DNA from: Usnea hakonensis
Taxonomy: Eukaryota; Ascomycota; Lecanoromycetes; Lecanorales; Parmeliaceae
Reading direction: 5' to 3'
Assembly (NCBI GenBank): GCA_013423325.1
Contig: BLJB01000163.1
Coordinates: forward strand, 1 to 33,400
Length of the DNA stretch: 33,400 nt
Part shown: positions 22,246 through 32,520 of the stretch, piece by piece
Position numbering within the stretch: the first letter of the stretch is position 1
How the letters are laid out: each line of letters opens with the position of its first letter
Notes under the pieces: generated by a model
Told to the model about the DNA's origin: nothing
Database searches by the model: none
What the model saw: only the letters and a program-made list of their open reading frames with translations
Program-made: the position numbers and the translations under genes

Positions 22246-24465
22246 TTAGGTGAGCACATCCACAATATCACTAGAGCTCCTCCGCGACTCCCCCCTCTTC
22301 TCATACCTCTCCTGATCCATCTGCAGTAACTGCGGGCCCCACTCGACCATAAGTCTTGCCTGCTGGTCCTTGACCTGTGGACTTCTCCTCAGATGCAGTG
22401 CCAGAACAGTCATCACCATCCCGAACACCGAATATACAAGGCAAACAACGACAAGGTAGAAGAATGGCGCTTTGGGAACCTTGGTGACTGAAACGTTCCA
22501 GCGGAAACGTTGCTGAATGTTGTGATCGAATTCGAAGACTCCCGATGCCAGCGCCATACCAGTCTGGCTGAATGCTTTGCCCATTGTCTCGGCGACAGAG
22601 TCGTTGTTGGCCAAGACGGCAAGAGAAGCGGCTTGGTACAGGTGGTACTGGCCAAAGCCTACTTGCAACGGGGCTTGCACTATCGATGCTTTCTGGGGGG
22701 AGCTGATACTGTGGTTGAATTCCAAGAAAGAGCCATTTATTAAAGACAGCGTAATATCGTAGATTGTTGCCTCGCAGCTTAGCGCAAAGGCCGTATATCC
22801 CTGTCCGGCATCTACGAACGAACCGTTACCTGGGCTGCCTTCCGGTAGATCACTTTGATCCTCGAAATCTTGGAAGTTGATGCTGTTGACAGCAGTGGCA
22901 ACGTAGAAGTGGAATGGATTAGATTGGGCTTGAACGGGAATATTGCTCGGTTTCCCGTCGATGAGTTGGTAAAAGCTCATGTTCCAACCCTGGGCTCGTT
23001 CGTGACCAGTGGATGGGGTTTGCCCTAGATTGCCGGAGAAGTCATCATAGCAATGGAAGGGTATAGAGATGTTGTTGCCATCGGTCAAATCTGTGGTGTC
23101 GCCATGAACACCGCATTCCTGCGTTGCAAAGGTACACTGAGTCACCATGGAAGTAGTGTTTGCTACGTAATCAATGCCGTAGTGAGATCCAAGTCCATAC
23201 GCAGTGAGATCATCCTCTCTTGCTGCATCAGGGTAGAATAAAAATGAATGGGAGATGTTGGCTTCCGGTTCGTATGTCACAACCTGATATGGTGTTGCGG
23301 TATTCCTCTGCTCTTCACCTTCGAGCTCAGTAAAGTTCAGCCCATTGAAATCTTCTGAGATCTGGCTGATGCCGGTACCAAGCGTGAGATAAACAAAGGA
23401 CGGATTGGCTAGATTTGTGAGACCATCAGTAATATTGAGCGAGCAGGGATTAGGTGCATTCGAAATATTTTGGGGAAGGGCTGCAGTCAATTGGTCGTCG
23501 CAACGATCTATTGTCGAAAAGCCTGCCTGGTAAGAGCCTACCCCGACTGGGCCCAAATCTTGATTTGTTGTGTAATTCGTTGGGTCGTCATAGTGGGTTA
23601 TGTCGACTGTGTGTGTGGCAACATGAAGCCAATTGTCTGGGACTCGTGTCAGAGCTGCTCTCAGCTGCAATAGATTATATTTCGTACCTCCGACAATAAC
23701 CATGGCCCTGATTAATAAACAGTAAACTTCCGCTATCTAGAAATTAGAATATGCCTCTCACATGAGTAGTATGGCCGTGAAGAGTCCTAGACCAGCGATG
23801 TCAACCGCGCGTAGAACTGGCTCTTTCCCTGGTCCGCGTTTCGATTTGTTGCGTTGAGAAATCCAATGCCACAATCCCACATGAGCGCCTCTCATAATCT
23901 CGCGCAATAACGGAGGCCGCGATCCAGCCTCGTCGTGGTCACTCGACGGATGCTGAAGGATTTCCCGAGCAACAGCGTACGAAAAGAGCACCATGAACGG
24001 CGCAACGACGATCTCGGCAATGTTGCTTGCCCAACTTCCAACTAGCAAGAAAGATCCCAGGCTCACTGATGTGTAGAAGGCATCTGTTGAAGGATACTCG
24101 AAGAATGGAAGCACTGGAATCTCTGCGTACGAAGCGGGTATTTCGCGGTATGAGAGGAAAATGAAGGCCAATAGTAATATTGCGATGACTAGCAGCGGAA
24201 GTGAGACGATGACGAATGAGAGGAACAAATCACGCTTTCTGCTTAAGCGTGGAGTCGAGTCCTTGTGGTCGTTTTGTTTGTTGGATCGCCGCAAGAAAGC
24301 AAGCTTGGCATCCGTCGTGTCCAAAAGATTAAAGAAAGTAAAAGGACCCATGATAAAGAAAGGACCAAGACAATAATTCAGCAACAAGACAACGCGACGA
24401 TCTTTATCAAGTCCTCGAGTATGCCCGTACAATTTGATTATGTATTTTGGTAGCGAAGAGGAAGA
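22246..24465 (-). CDS. Multi-pass membrane protein with large glycosylated loop, about 721 aa, start exon not found
   Basis: Two exons are supported, 24465-23762 and 23707-22246, with a 54-bp intron (GTGAGA...TCAG) that rejoins ILLMAMVIVGG in frame. The upstream edge is an acceptor after a long pyrimidine tract (TTCTTCAG), so a short first exon with the ATG is missing; the frame reads SSSSLPKYIIKLYG directly after it. Hydrophobic helices are visible at NYCLGPFFIMGPFTFF, LFLSFVIVSLPLLVIAILLL, in two segments before the intron, across the splice junction, and near the C-terminus (FFYLVVVCLVYSVFGMVMTV). Between the last two lies a loop of roughly 400 residues with many N-glycosylation sequons and several cysteines, probably extracellular. 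I recall comparable uncharacterised ascomycete membrane proteins. No transport or enzyme motif is seen. Confidence 0.72.
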
Positions 24466-25234
24466 CTGAAGAATGAGAAAGAAAAAAAAGAAAAAAAGAG
24501 AGGCAGATTTTAGATTTTCAGGCGTCCAATGTAATTTTATTCAGCCGCAGCTTACTTGCCTACCCTAGGTAAGGTAGGTATGTCGGGCGTAGCATCTGCA
24601 AGATTAGCTTACCACTTTGTGCAGCTGCAGATAAGATGACCCATCGCTAGCTTATTATTATCAATTCGTAGTAGTATCGAGCAGTCATGTCCAGCCTCAA
24701 AGAGAAATCCATTGACATAACTTATCTAGAACGTCGGGATTCTTCAGTACCTTATTCCCTTTCGCCTTGGCTACAACATACCCTCAAGGCCAGGTCGAAA
24801 CGCAACATTGAGGGTAGCTATGTTATCGAGGAGGGTCAGACAAGGAAAAAGATACTGTTCTCATGCGATGCTTGATTGCTTGATTTTTGGATGAAGAGTA
24901 CGTAAGATAGGTACCTAAGGTAAGGTGAAGTCCTCTAAGTACCAAGCATCTGAATAGAGTTTAGGGTACTCACGTGGATTTTGCTATAAATAGAGCTGCT
25001 TGTAACCTAGCCCTAAGAAGCATTGGGCCACTAATAAGGTATCTACCGTATGTGATAAAGTATATGCAGTCATCTTTTCAAGATGCCTCATCAGCTTTCC
25101 TTTAAGCCTATCAATTTCACGCATCCTAGGGTCGAACCAATAGATTACTCTGTCAATTTACATCTGAGTTGCTGAATCAATCATCCGCACAAATTCGAGT
25201 AGCCACTCAGCCCACTAATCACCCAATCACCCAA
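24466..25234. other. Intergenic stretch, promoter side of the membrane-protein gene
   Basis: A pyrimidine tract (minus strand) adjoins the acceptor at 24466. Short related words built from AGGTAAGGTAGG and AGGTACCTAAGG occur near 24564-24581 and 24910-24926. A 62-codon + strand frame at 24687-24875 has no recognisable feature and is not called. Confidence 0.4.
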
Positions 25235-26518
25235 TCAATTCCCTTCCTCCTCCAAAGCCTTCATCTCCTTCTGCACAATCTCATCATGCGGCAAGTACAC
25301 CGCAGCAGCCTTCATCAACGTCCTCACATCCGCTATCTTCCCCAACTCCCTACTCGCAAGTGCCGTGCGGTAGAAAATCTTCCCCATCGCCTCATGAGCC
25401 GGGAACCTGAACGCCCAACTAGGAGTCAACCAATCCTGGCCGTCATCACCGATCTCGTCGCTCTCTTCACCCGTCACCGAGTGGCGGAAAAGAATGATGC
25501 TGCGCTTGCCCCAGAAATGCGCCTCAACGTAATCACCGAGCTTGAGATACGCCAAAACGATGTTGGCAACAAGTTGCACCCGCAGAATCATGCGCGCGTA
25601 GTCGCCACGCTGACCTTTGTAGGTTCCGGAAGTGAGGTCGCGGATGTAGAAGCCGTCGCAATGCACGGTGCGAACGCGACCTGAAATATGGATATGGACG
25701 GCTCCGAATGAGTCATTGTATTTCTGGAGTGCTTGACGGTAGGAGCCAAGTTTGAGAAGTACGTTCCCGGCCTCTTTGAGCGCGAATCCATGCTCGAGGC
25801 ACTGCTCCGGCGTTGGGTCGGGAATCGCCCGCTCCGCCTTCAAAGCTTCTTCGACAGAGGGCAAGATCTTGGAGCCACAGACCTGGAAGGTGTCTAGATC
25901 TTTGATCATACCAAACGGCATCAAGAGGCGGAACTGAAAGGCTTTGGGGATCTTGCGGTCTGGAACATGGGGATCCTGGATAGTGAGCTTGAGGCGCAGG
26001 TGTTGGTTCAGACCGTAATTGTTAAGATTAGAGAAGTGCCAGAATTTATTGAATGATTCAAGGTCCTCGAGGGCGATGAGCATACTACATCTTTCCTGAC
26101 GATCAGGATAAGGACCCGCAGGAGAATCGATGAAGACCCATAGATGGAAGTCCCGGAAGGTCTCGGCCTTCTCTCCTGTCGTCACGCTGGGGACTTTTCC
26201 TTCGCTTCTGATATGGTCGATAGCCTGGTGCCACGGAGTAGTAATCTTGATGAAGACATTGTCTTGGAAAACCTTTTTGGCCTCTCGGTGGATTTGGTGG
26301 CAAGTCGAGAGGATGGCGAGCTGATACTCGTAACGATCCGGCTCGTCCGGATCCTTGGATTTGACTCTAGAGTTTGCGGTCGACAGTACCTCGCTGTATA
26401 TCTGTTCACGAATCTCGGGTGGATAATCAAGAAATCTTGGAGCCATTGATGTTGCTTTGGGAATGATGAAAAGCTGGAAGCTTACTCCGGGTGAAAGGCT
26501 AGAAGCGGGGCTGTGCAT
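25235..26518 (-). CDS. F-box-like N-terminus plus TPR-like repeats, 427 aa
   Basis: Single exon. The region from about residue 27 (RFLDYPPEIREQIYSEVL) followed by QLAILSTCHQIHREAKKVF is the F-box-like/2EXR-type motif common in large ascomycete families of unknown function. The C-terminal half has tetratricopeptide-like helices: ALKEAGNVLLKLGSYRQALQ near 246-265, ANIVLAYLKLGDYVEAHFW near 318-336, and a third around IFYRTALASRELGKIADVR. The first ATG (26518) gives a 24-residue head with little character. The ATG at 26446 (MAPRFLDYPPE) is an equally good start and better matches the family, whose motif is close to the N-terminus. Probably a cytosolic protein-interaction adaptor. No partner is indicated by neighbours. 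Confidence 0.78.
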   Translation of the reverse strand: MHSPASSLSPGVSFQLFIIPKATSMAPRFLDYPPEIREQIYSEVLSTANSRVKSKDPDEPDRYEYQLAILSTCHQIHREAKKVFQDNVFIKITTPWHQAIDHIRSEGKVPSVTTGEKAETFRDFHLWVFIDSPAGPYPDRQERCSMLIALEDLESFNKFWHFSNLNNYGLNQHLRLKLTIQDPHVPDRKIPKAFQFRLLMPFGMIKDLDTFQVCGSKILPSVEEALKAERAIPDPTPEQCLEHGFALKEAGNVLLKLGSYRQALQKYNDSFGAVHIHISGRVRTVHCDGFYIRDLTSGTYKGQRGDYARMILRVQLVANIVLAYLKLGDYVEAHFWGKRSIILFRHSVTGEESDEIGDDGQDWLTPSWAFRFPAHEAMGKIFYRTALASRELGKIADVRTLMKAAAVYLPHDEIVQKEMKALEEEGN

Positions 26519-27645
26519 CCGCTTAGTCAGGACGTGATGACCAATCAGATGAAAAGGAAGCGAGCACTATTTAACATCTTTAATAGAGATCATAGGTGGA
26601 AAAAAGAAGGTCAAATGGGGGTAACGAACTCCGAGAATCAGATGGGAGCGATGTAGCATTAAGGCATCCTATGATCAGCACAAGAGAGAGTGTCAAAAAT
26701 GGAAGGAACATACGAAACAGCAGATCTTGATCCTCAGTCCCTCCAGCCCTAGTCGACAACAGGGCGCTGCACTCCTAACCTTATAGTATTGCGAGTAAAT
26801 TTCTCTCTATCGAAGTCGAAGATGGTCAAAATTTCAGAATCAGTGTACCCAGCCTGCAGACACCTCTAAGCAGTCGCGACCTTTCCACAGAGTAACGAGC
26901 CAAGGCCCAGCTGTCCTGCTCCCATCCCTCAACATATACGGTCTTCCCTCAACATATACGGTCTCTGCTACCAGACTTTGAATTAAGCTCAAAGCCGGTG
27001 AAGACGACATGGGTCCCAAAAGAAGTTTAACAGTCACCCTCGATCTTGAAGCAGAAGCTTCAGGATGTAAAATTGATCTCAGCCAACAACAATGGAGTTC
27101 TAGAGATGATACTTACAGTTCTCTACCCTCTAAATATACCCAACTTGATTCAAGAGGCTCTCCTAGTGGTGAAAACGGCAGCCGTATGTAACGGCAGTCA
27201 AGGCGTTGTATGGTAGGACTTTCGCAAGATCATACCATTCTTGAAGGCACATCTAGGCCCGCGAGTACCCGAATGCCTCAAATGTCCATTCAGAAGCCTT
27301 GCAATCTGCGGGATAAAGCTGACCAATGAATTGAGGATGAGTCTGGGCGCACCAAATCATCCATCTGGAAGGCTCGGGACTTGGACTGGTTTCGGACTTG
27401 AAGTATCAAGCACGTCGCACATTCTGTGCAGTGATAGTCAAACAACTTTTTAGCTACATGAATCACACACAGGTCGCTAGTCAGCCCTCAGGACCGACTC
27501 TCCACTCAAAATGATCGAATTTGCAGCACCTCTACAACAAGAACCACCTCCACCCATGTGTGACACCCCCCCCACGCTCCCCCGTCACGACACCCAAGCG
27601 CCGGATCCACCATCGCATCCGCATGTCCCGTCGGGTCTGCAGATA
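26519..27645. other. Intergenic stretch, no gene supported
   Basis: About 1.1 kb with only short open frames and no domain. It includes a perfect 20-bp tandem duplication at 26925-26964. Confidence 0.45.
26925..26964. repeat. Perfect 20-bp tandem duplication
   Basis: The 20-mer TCCCTCAACATATACGGTCT is present twice head to tail with no mismatch. A short local duplication of no evident function. Confidence 0.9.
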
Positions 27646-28396
27646 TCACAAGCCCCGCTTCTGCATCGTTCCGGGGGGACATTGGACACAATCATGGCCA
27701 ATGCAGAAGAGAGGGCAAGGCTTCACACGATCCTCGTTCACGTCGCGCTTCTCGGCCTCTTCGGGCGGGCAATGGTTGCAACGACCTTTGATGCAGATGG
27801 GGATGCAGCGGGGTGCGAGGGTAGCTGTTATTGTAGATACAGGTCAGTGGTGATCTCTGCACTTCGGCGTGGAAATCTTACACTCCTTCACGACAAAGTT
27901 CTCTTTGACAGAGCGCTTCTGGCTCTCATCACGAGGGCAATGGTTGCAATTACCCTTGATGCAAATAGGAATGCACCGAGTTACAAGGCCATCTGTTTTC
28001 AAGAAATCACATCAGTAGTGATCGATGCACTTCACAGCACGTGAGAAATGCTCACCCTCCTCCACAGCACGTTTTCCAACCTCCTCCGCCGGAGGAGGAC
28101 AATGGACGCAGCCCTCGCCGGTGCAGACATCAACCGGGATACATTCCAATTTCTCCCCGAGTGCTCCTGGAGGAGGACAATGGACACAGCCTTCGCCACT
28201 GCAGACGTCGACAGCGACTGGGATGCATTCCAGGTCTCCCTTTACATCGGGTTCGGAGGAGAGGAGGGCAGCTGTCAATGTAAAGTCAGTGAGTGATTCG
28301 CGATGTATAGGGGAGAAGGTAGAGAGAGTGAACACTGCACTACTGACCGGAAGCTCCAGATAAAAGCACGGCACAGATGAAGTTGTTGAAATGCAT
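27646..28396 (-). CDS. Secreted multi-module cysteine peptide precursor with Lys-Arg sites (KEP-like), 184 aa
   Basis: Four exons: 28396-28348, 28271-28056, 27992-27882 and 27824-27646. Introns are 76, 63 and 57 bp (GTCAGT, GTGAGC and GTAAGA donors; ACAG or AACAG acceptors), all phase 1. The protein starts MHFNNFICAVLLSGASAALL, a short signal peptide. Five modules follow, each with four cysteines: CIPVAVDVCSGEGCVHCPPP, CIPVDVCTGEGCVHCPPP, CIPICIKGNCNHCP, CIPICIKGRCNHCPP and CPLFCIGHDCVQCPP. Their common form is C, 3-7 residues, C, 4 residues, C, 2 residues, CP. KR dibasic sites follow modules 2, 3, 4 and 5 (VGKR, SQKR, AEKR, MQKR); modules 1 and 2 are joined by a linker without KR. Kex2 in the Golgi would be expected to release single- or double-module peptides. 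I know no named family with this sequence. Alternatives are an uncut repetitive cell-wall protein or, less likely, a peptide-natural-product precursor; no tailoring enzyme gene is seen nearby. Confidence 0.72.
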
Positions 28397-29319
28397 GTTG
28401 CTGTTGTTTGGGCTGTTGTTTGCTCGAAGAAAAAGAGTAATAGTAAGGAATGAATCTGTGTGAAGTCCTCAAAGATCTCTGCTTTAAAAAAAAAAAGGAA
28501 AAAAGAAAGGAAAGCTGTCCAGCGATCGCAGAAGCTCTCCTTATATCCCCCCAACCCCACGAGCAACTGCATTATACCACACTAGCTCGTCCCCTCGCCA
28601 TAACACTTTTCCAGCGCGGCGTCACACTCCCACAACCCGAACAATGCACTTTTTCTCCAAAGAGAAATTAGCTCCGGCGCAGGCGTGCTCGTTAGATTGT
28701 ATCCACTTCTCCCTCCAGAGATATCTCGCCCCTCCGCAAACCATCCTAATCACCGATCAGCATATCCAAGGCGCCTTTTCCCCGTGCGACGTAGTACCAT
28801 CATGCACACTACACCCTCCCCCTCCTCACTCCACCCACAAATCCACCAATTCCCGCCACCCTATTCGCCGCAACCCCGCCCGGCGATAAAACCACACGCA
28901 CGGGTACCTGCAGCACAAGACAGTTTCAATCTCCCTTAGATGATATCTCAAGCCCGATGTGCCCTTATAATTTCTCTAGCAAAGAAGAAGTGCCGTGAAG
29001 ACTCTAGCCAGTGCTATGCAGGGTCAAGACACGTGTGCTGAGGAGTGGATGCTGGCTAGTTGGTGGGTCGAGTTGTGGTGATACTGTCAGCTTCCTGCCG
29101 CACGTCCGGCAACATGGTGTCTCGGAACGGCTCTCGTCGCTTCCCCCCGCTGCGGGGTATTGCGTCAGGACCCGAAGATGCGGTAGAGGCTTGCAAAGAA
29201 GGTGGAGGGGCCGATGGGACTTGGTTGGGGGTAAGTACACCATGGGCTTGAGATATACACCAGCATCTAGAGTTCAGGCCTGTCCTGCCAATTCAAGATA
29301 CCAAGTCGATACTCGGAAG
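28397..29319. other. Intergenic stretch, upstream of the cysteine-module gene
   Basis: About 920 bp. An A-rich run lies near 28486-28512 and CT-rich sequence near 28800-28880. Short frames on both strands carry no recognisable feature. The promoter of the minus-strand gene should lie in its left part; no clear TATA box was seen. Confidence 0.4.
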
Positions 29320-30170
29320 TTGAAGCAAAGATATGTGCAATTGTTGGGCGTTGCTTCGAGGATCTTCTAGCGCAACCGTTTTCTTTAACTCGGATTCATA
29401 ACACAGGAAGGAGCACAGTGAGTCCTTCAATTTGCGGAAGGAAGTGTAACCCATCAACTACCGACACAAGAAATATCTGTCCTACCATCCAAAACACCAA
29501 ACCGTCTCTCAAGAACCCTCGGGAAACGAACCAGAGATATCCATCCGTCGGGTATTCCTTCCCGCATCTCCTAGTGTCACCGTTTTCTCGAATTCAGATT
29601 CATAACACAAACGCACCATCTGCGCGTCCAATCTCCGAACAAAAACCATAACTCAGATTCCGTGACACCCACAAACCCTCGAAAATGAGCCAGACATGCC
29701 CAACCGTCGGACGTTGCTTCCAGCATCTCCTAGTATAACCGTTTTCTCGAATACAGATTCGTGACACAAAAGGAACATCTCCACATCCAATCTCCAACAA
29801 AAAAAACATAACTCAGATTCCGTGACACCCACAAAACCCTCGAAAATGAGCCAGACATCCCCAACCGTCGGACGTTGCTTCTAGCATCTCCCAGCGCTTC
29901 TGTGGGTTCAAGTTTATGGTACAAAAGCCTCGTAATACAGGAGCACTATCTCGGCATCCAATTTCCGGAAGGAGATATATGAAATCTCCTATCGACACAC
30001 GACTTCAAGAATTGAACCAAAGACATCTATGACGATCGGGCGTTGCTTCCAGTATCTTCCAGCGCAACTAATCTCCTTGATATGGATTAGTAGCACAGGA
30101 GCACATTCCCCGTACGCAATCTCCAGCAGAAAACATAACACATCTCCAGAACCTAGCCAATCCCCACTAT
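29320..30170. repeat. Degenerate tandem repeat, about five units of 161-202 bp
   Basis: A core resembling CGTTGCTTCCAGCATCTCC recurs at 29349, 29551 (diverged), 29712, 29873 and 30041, giving spacings of 202, 161, 161 and 168 bp. In most units it is followed by an ACCGTTTTCTCGAAT-like segment and then GATTCATAACACA and CATCCAATCTCC words, and it is preceded by GAACCAGAGATAT-like words. Units three and four are the most alike. Reading frames across units are not conserved and differ by indels, so I see no repeated protein. It could be a local satellite or minisatellite, or a decayed repetitive gene. Confidence 0.75.
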
Positions 30171-31944
30171 GCCCTCAAGAACCACCAAAAGCACGGAACT
30201 GTCTCATTGTCTTCCTTGCAGCAAAGTCTCTCGGCTATCATGGTTCCGAGTCTAGCGTGGAGATAACCTAGACAGAAGCACACCTTTTGCAGCCTCGTGC
30301 ATAACAGCAATGTGTCATGAGCCTAGGAATATCCGTTCGTGCAGATCCCTAGCCCACGTTGGGATTTTGCCATCGGCTCAGAAGCATGTTTGACAGCTTT
30401 AGCGTTTTTGAGCCAAGGGTGCCAGGGTGAATGGACCAACCATAGTACGTCCATACAAACCCGCGCTTACAGCAACAAGATGACTAGAATCGCCGGTTCT
30501 ACTCGACCATCCACTCTCACCGTACCCCACTTTATAACGCAACCACAAGCATCAACCCCTCCCTCCGGCAAGACCTTCTCATTAACCAGAACCTCTTCTA
30601 GCCCTCTCATTGAAAGAAAGAAAGCTCCCCCTAATCTCAAACACGCTCACGGTATCACAGGTAGGAATAGGGAGGGAGTATCAAAAAGTAAACGACTAGC
30701 TAGCACACCACCTTAATAAACGCATACTATCATCCACGCGACTCTCAGTCCCACTTCCCTTCTCATAACAGTGAGTGACACGGAGACAGATAGCACCCTG
30801 GAGAAAAAAACCCCTATCGGTTTTGCACGTGAGTGAAGCAATAGATCTAACTAAGGACCAGCAACCCATTGCTCCAATCACCCAATCTCAAAAACCAGAG
30901 CCGACAGTGTCTCAGAATCTCAGACTCGTAACACACTTATCCCCGCATCCAGGGGCAAGAAAAGCCAATACTCGCTATTCTCCTGCAGTATTTACAGAAT
31001 ACTACGCCTATCCCCCACCGACCGCTTTCATTCTCGATTGTATCGACGAAGTTTCACTCATAAGTTTCACTGTGATAAATCCGCCCTCTAACCCCGGCAC
31101 CTCGCACATACCGTCCATTCCGATCTCCCCACTCTTTCTTCGCCCCCCCTCTCCACCCTTCCACACAAACCTACCAATCACAATAATCTCAACCTCACCT
31201 CCACTCATCAAATAGCAAATCTACTCCACCAGAAGCATTGTATACTACTGTCCAGCGAGGCAGGCAAGGATATATACATAGTTGATTTACTACATGGCTA
31301 GGATAATACCAGGAACAAAGGTGTTTAATTTAAGCAATATCGAGAAGGGTAAAGAGGTTGAGCGGTGCTGTTGAGGGGGAAGCAGAAAGAAAGGGGGGGA
31401 GGGGAAAGGATTAGGGGGGATGAATGAATGATTGTCCAGGGGAAGACGTGAAACCAACCCCCGCCCAAAGCACCTCCTGCCTCTATTCCCGTACCTAACA
31501 CAGGCTCAAAACTACATTCGTGTAAGTTTCACCGATAAACCCCTGCCTCAAGTAGTCCCCTCTTTTAAAAGTCCCAAGTAGCCACATACACCATCTTTCC
31601 TATACCGACGGCGAAGCGGGGGAGGAGGGGGCACGAAAGATGGGAGATAGGTGGGTCGGTGTGGGTGTGTGTGGGTGTGTGTGGTATATATATAATGCTT
31701 AGCCAAGAAGTGATGAGTTCCTAGGATTGGGGTTGGGGGGATATATCTGCTAGGAGACGGAGGAGGTCTGATGGTCTTAGGTTCAGGATGTGGTGTCTCT
31801 TGCTGTAGTTGCTTTGTTATTAGTGGGTGGATGATAGATAGCGTACTAGGTCATTGGATATGGGAGTGTGTAGGGCAATAATATCGCTAAACCATAAATC
31901 ACCAGATCAACAAACCCAAAACCTCGCAGCGAAACCCACACTCC

Positions 31945-31996
<52 letters not shown>

Positions 31997-32520
31997 NNGC
32001 GAAACCCCCCCCCCACCCCCCCCCCCCCCCTCCTCTCCCCGCCTCCTCCCCTTAATCCACAAAACCTCTCCCCCCTCCCTCCCACCCAAACACGCGCTCC
32101 AGAAAGAAATCTGCAACCCCACGATGCTAGTCAACATGACTGCTGCGTTGATGGCCACATTTACCAACCAAGTTTGTCGCAAGGAGGGTTAAAGGGTGAT
32201 GTTATTCTCTTGTCTAGTTTTTAAAGCTGCCGCTTTGAAAGTACATGTGCTACTGGGACTCCCAGCTGGGTTGTGTGTAGTGGTTTAAAGGGATTGAAAG
32301 GGGGGGTTTTGGGCACGTCATTCGAGGTGATTCATTAGGCAATGACCCAAGAAACTCTTCGAGGGTGACGGTGTTGCAGGCTTATAGAAAACAACTACGT
32401 CTCATTGATTAGATTAAAAGGGTCCCGTAGGTCATGACGGCTCAAAGTAGATGGTCGTAACATCAACCACCCGCGAATTCAAATCCCATGAAAACCTTTT
32501 ACTCAACTCCAGTCTCCACA
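30171..32520. other. Gene-poor stretch with simple repeats
   Basis: About 2.3 kb. It includes G-rich runs near 31373-31422, GT/GGGTGT repeats and a TATATATA run near 31660-31696, and the poly-C tract at 31947-31998. Open frames here (for example 30775-31215) are low-complexity, Pro/Ser/Ile-rich and unrecognised. No gene is called. Confidence 0.45.
31947..31998. repeat. Poly-C tract with two undetermined bases
   Basis: Fifty consecutive C's (31947-31996) followed by two N's. The words GCGAAACCC occur both before the run (31929) and just after the N's (31999), followed by another C-rich stretch. This looks like an unresolved homopolymer or a misjoined assembly at that point, so local length and sequence should not be trusted. 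Confidence 0.85.

Noticed and set aside
21719..22249. 176-codon + strand frame meeting the 3' end of the membrane-protein gene
   Set aside because: No recognisable domain, low-complexity start, and it overlaps the stop codon of a well-supported opposite-strand gene.
27511..28363. Several + strand open frames across the cysteine-module gene
   Set aside because: They are antisense shadows of the repeated minus-strand modules; splice sites, signal peptide and KR sites all support the minus strand.
27646..28396. Interpretation as an ustiloxin-type RiPP precursor cluster
   Set aside because: No UstY-like (DUF3328), tyrosinase or peptidase gene is visible in the window, and the cores are cysteine-rich and lack the Tyr/Ile pattern of known dikaritins; kept only as a remote alternative.
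28012..28572. Single unspliced 186-codon reading of the cysteine-module gene
   Set aside because: It lacks a signal peptide at its start, reads through the first intron and ends inside the second. The spliced model has a proper signal peptide and adds three more modules.
30775..31215. 146-codon + strand frame rich in Pro, Ser and Ile
   Set aside because: Low-complexity composition matching the C/T-rich DNA; no domain or splice support.
31854..32192. Proline- or glycine-rich frames through the poly-C tract
   Set aside because: Pure consequence of the homopolymer and the N's.
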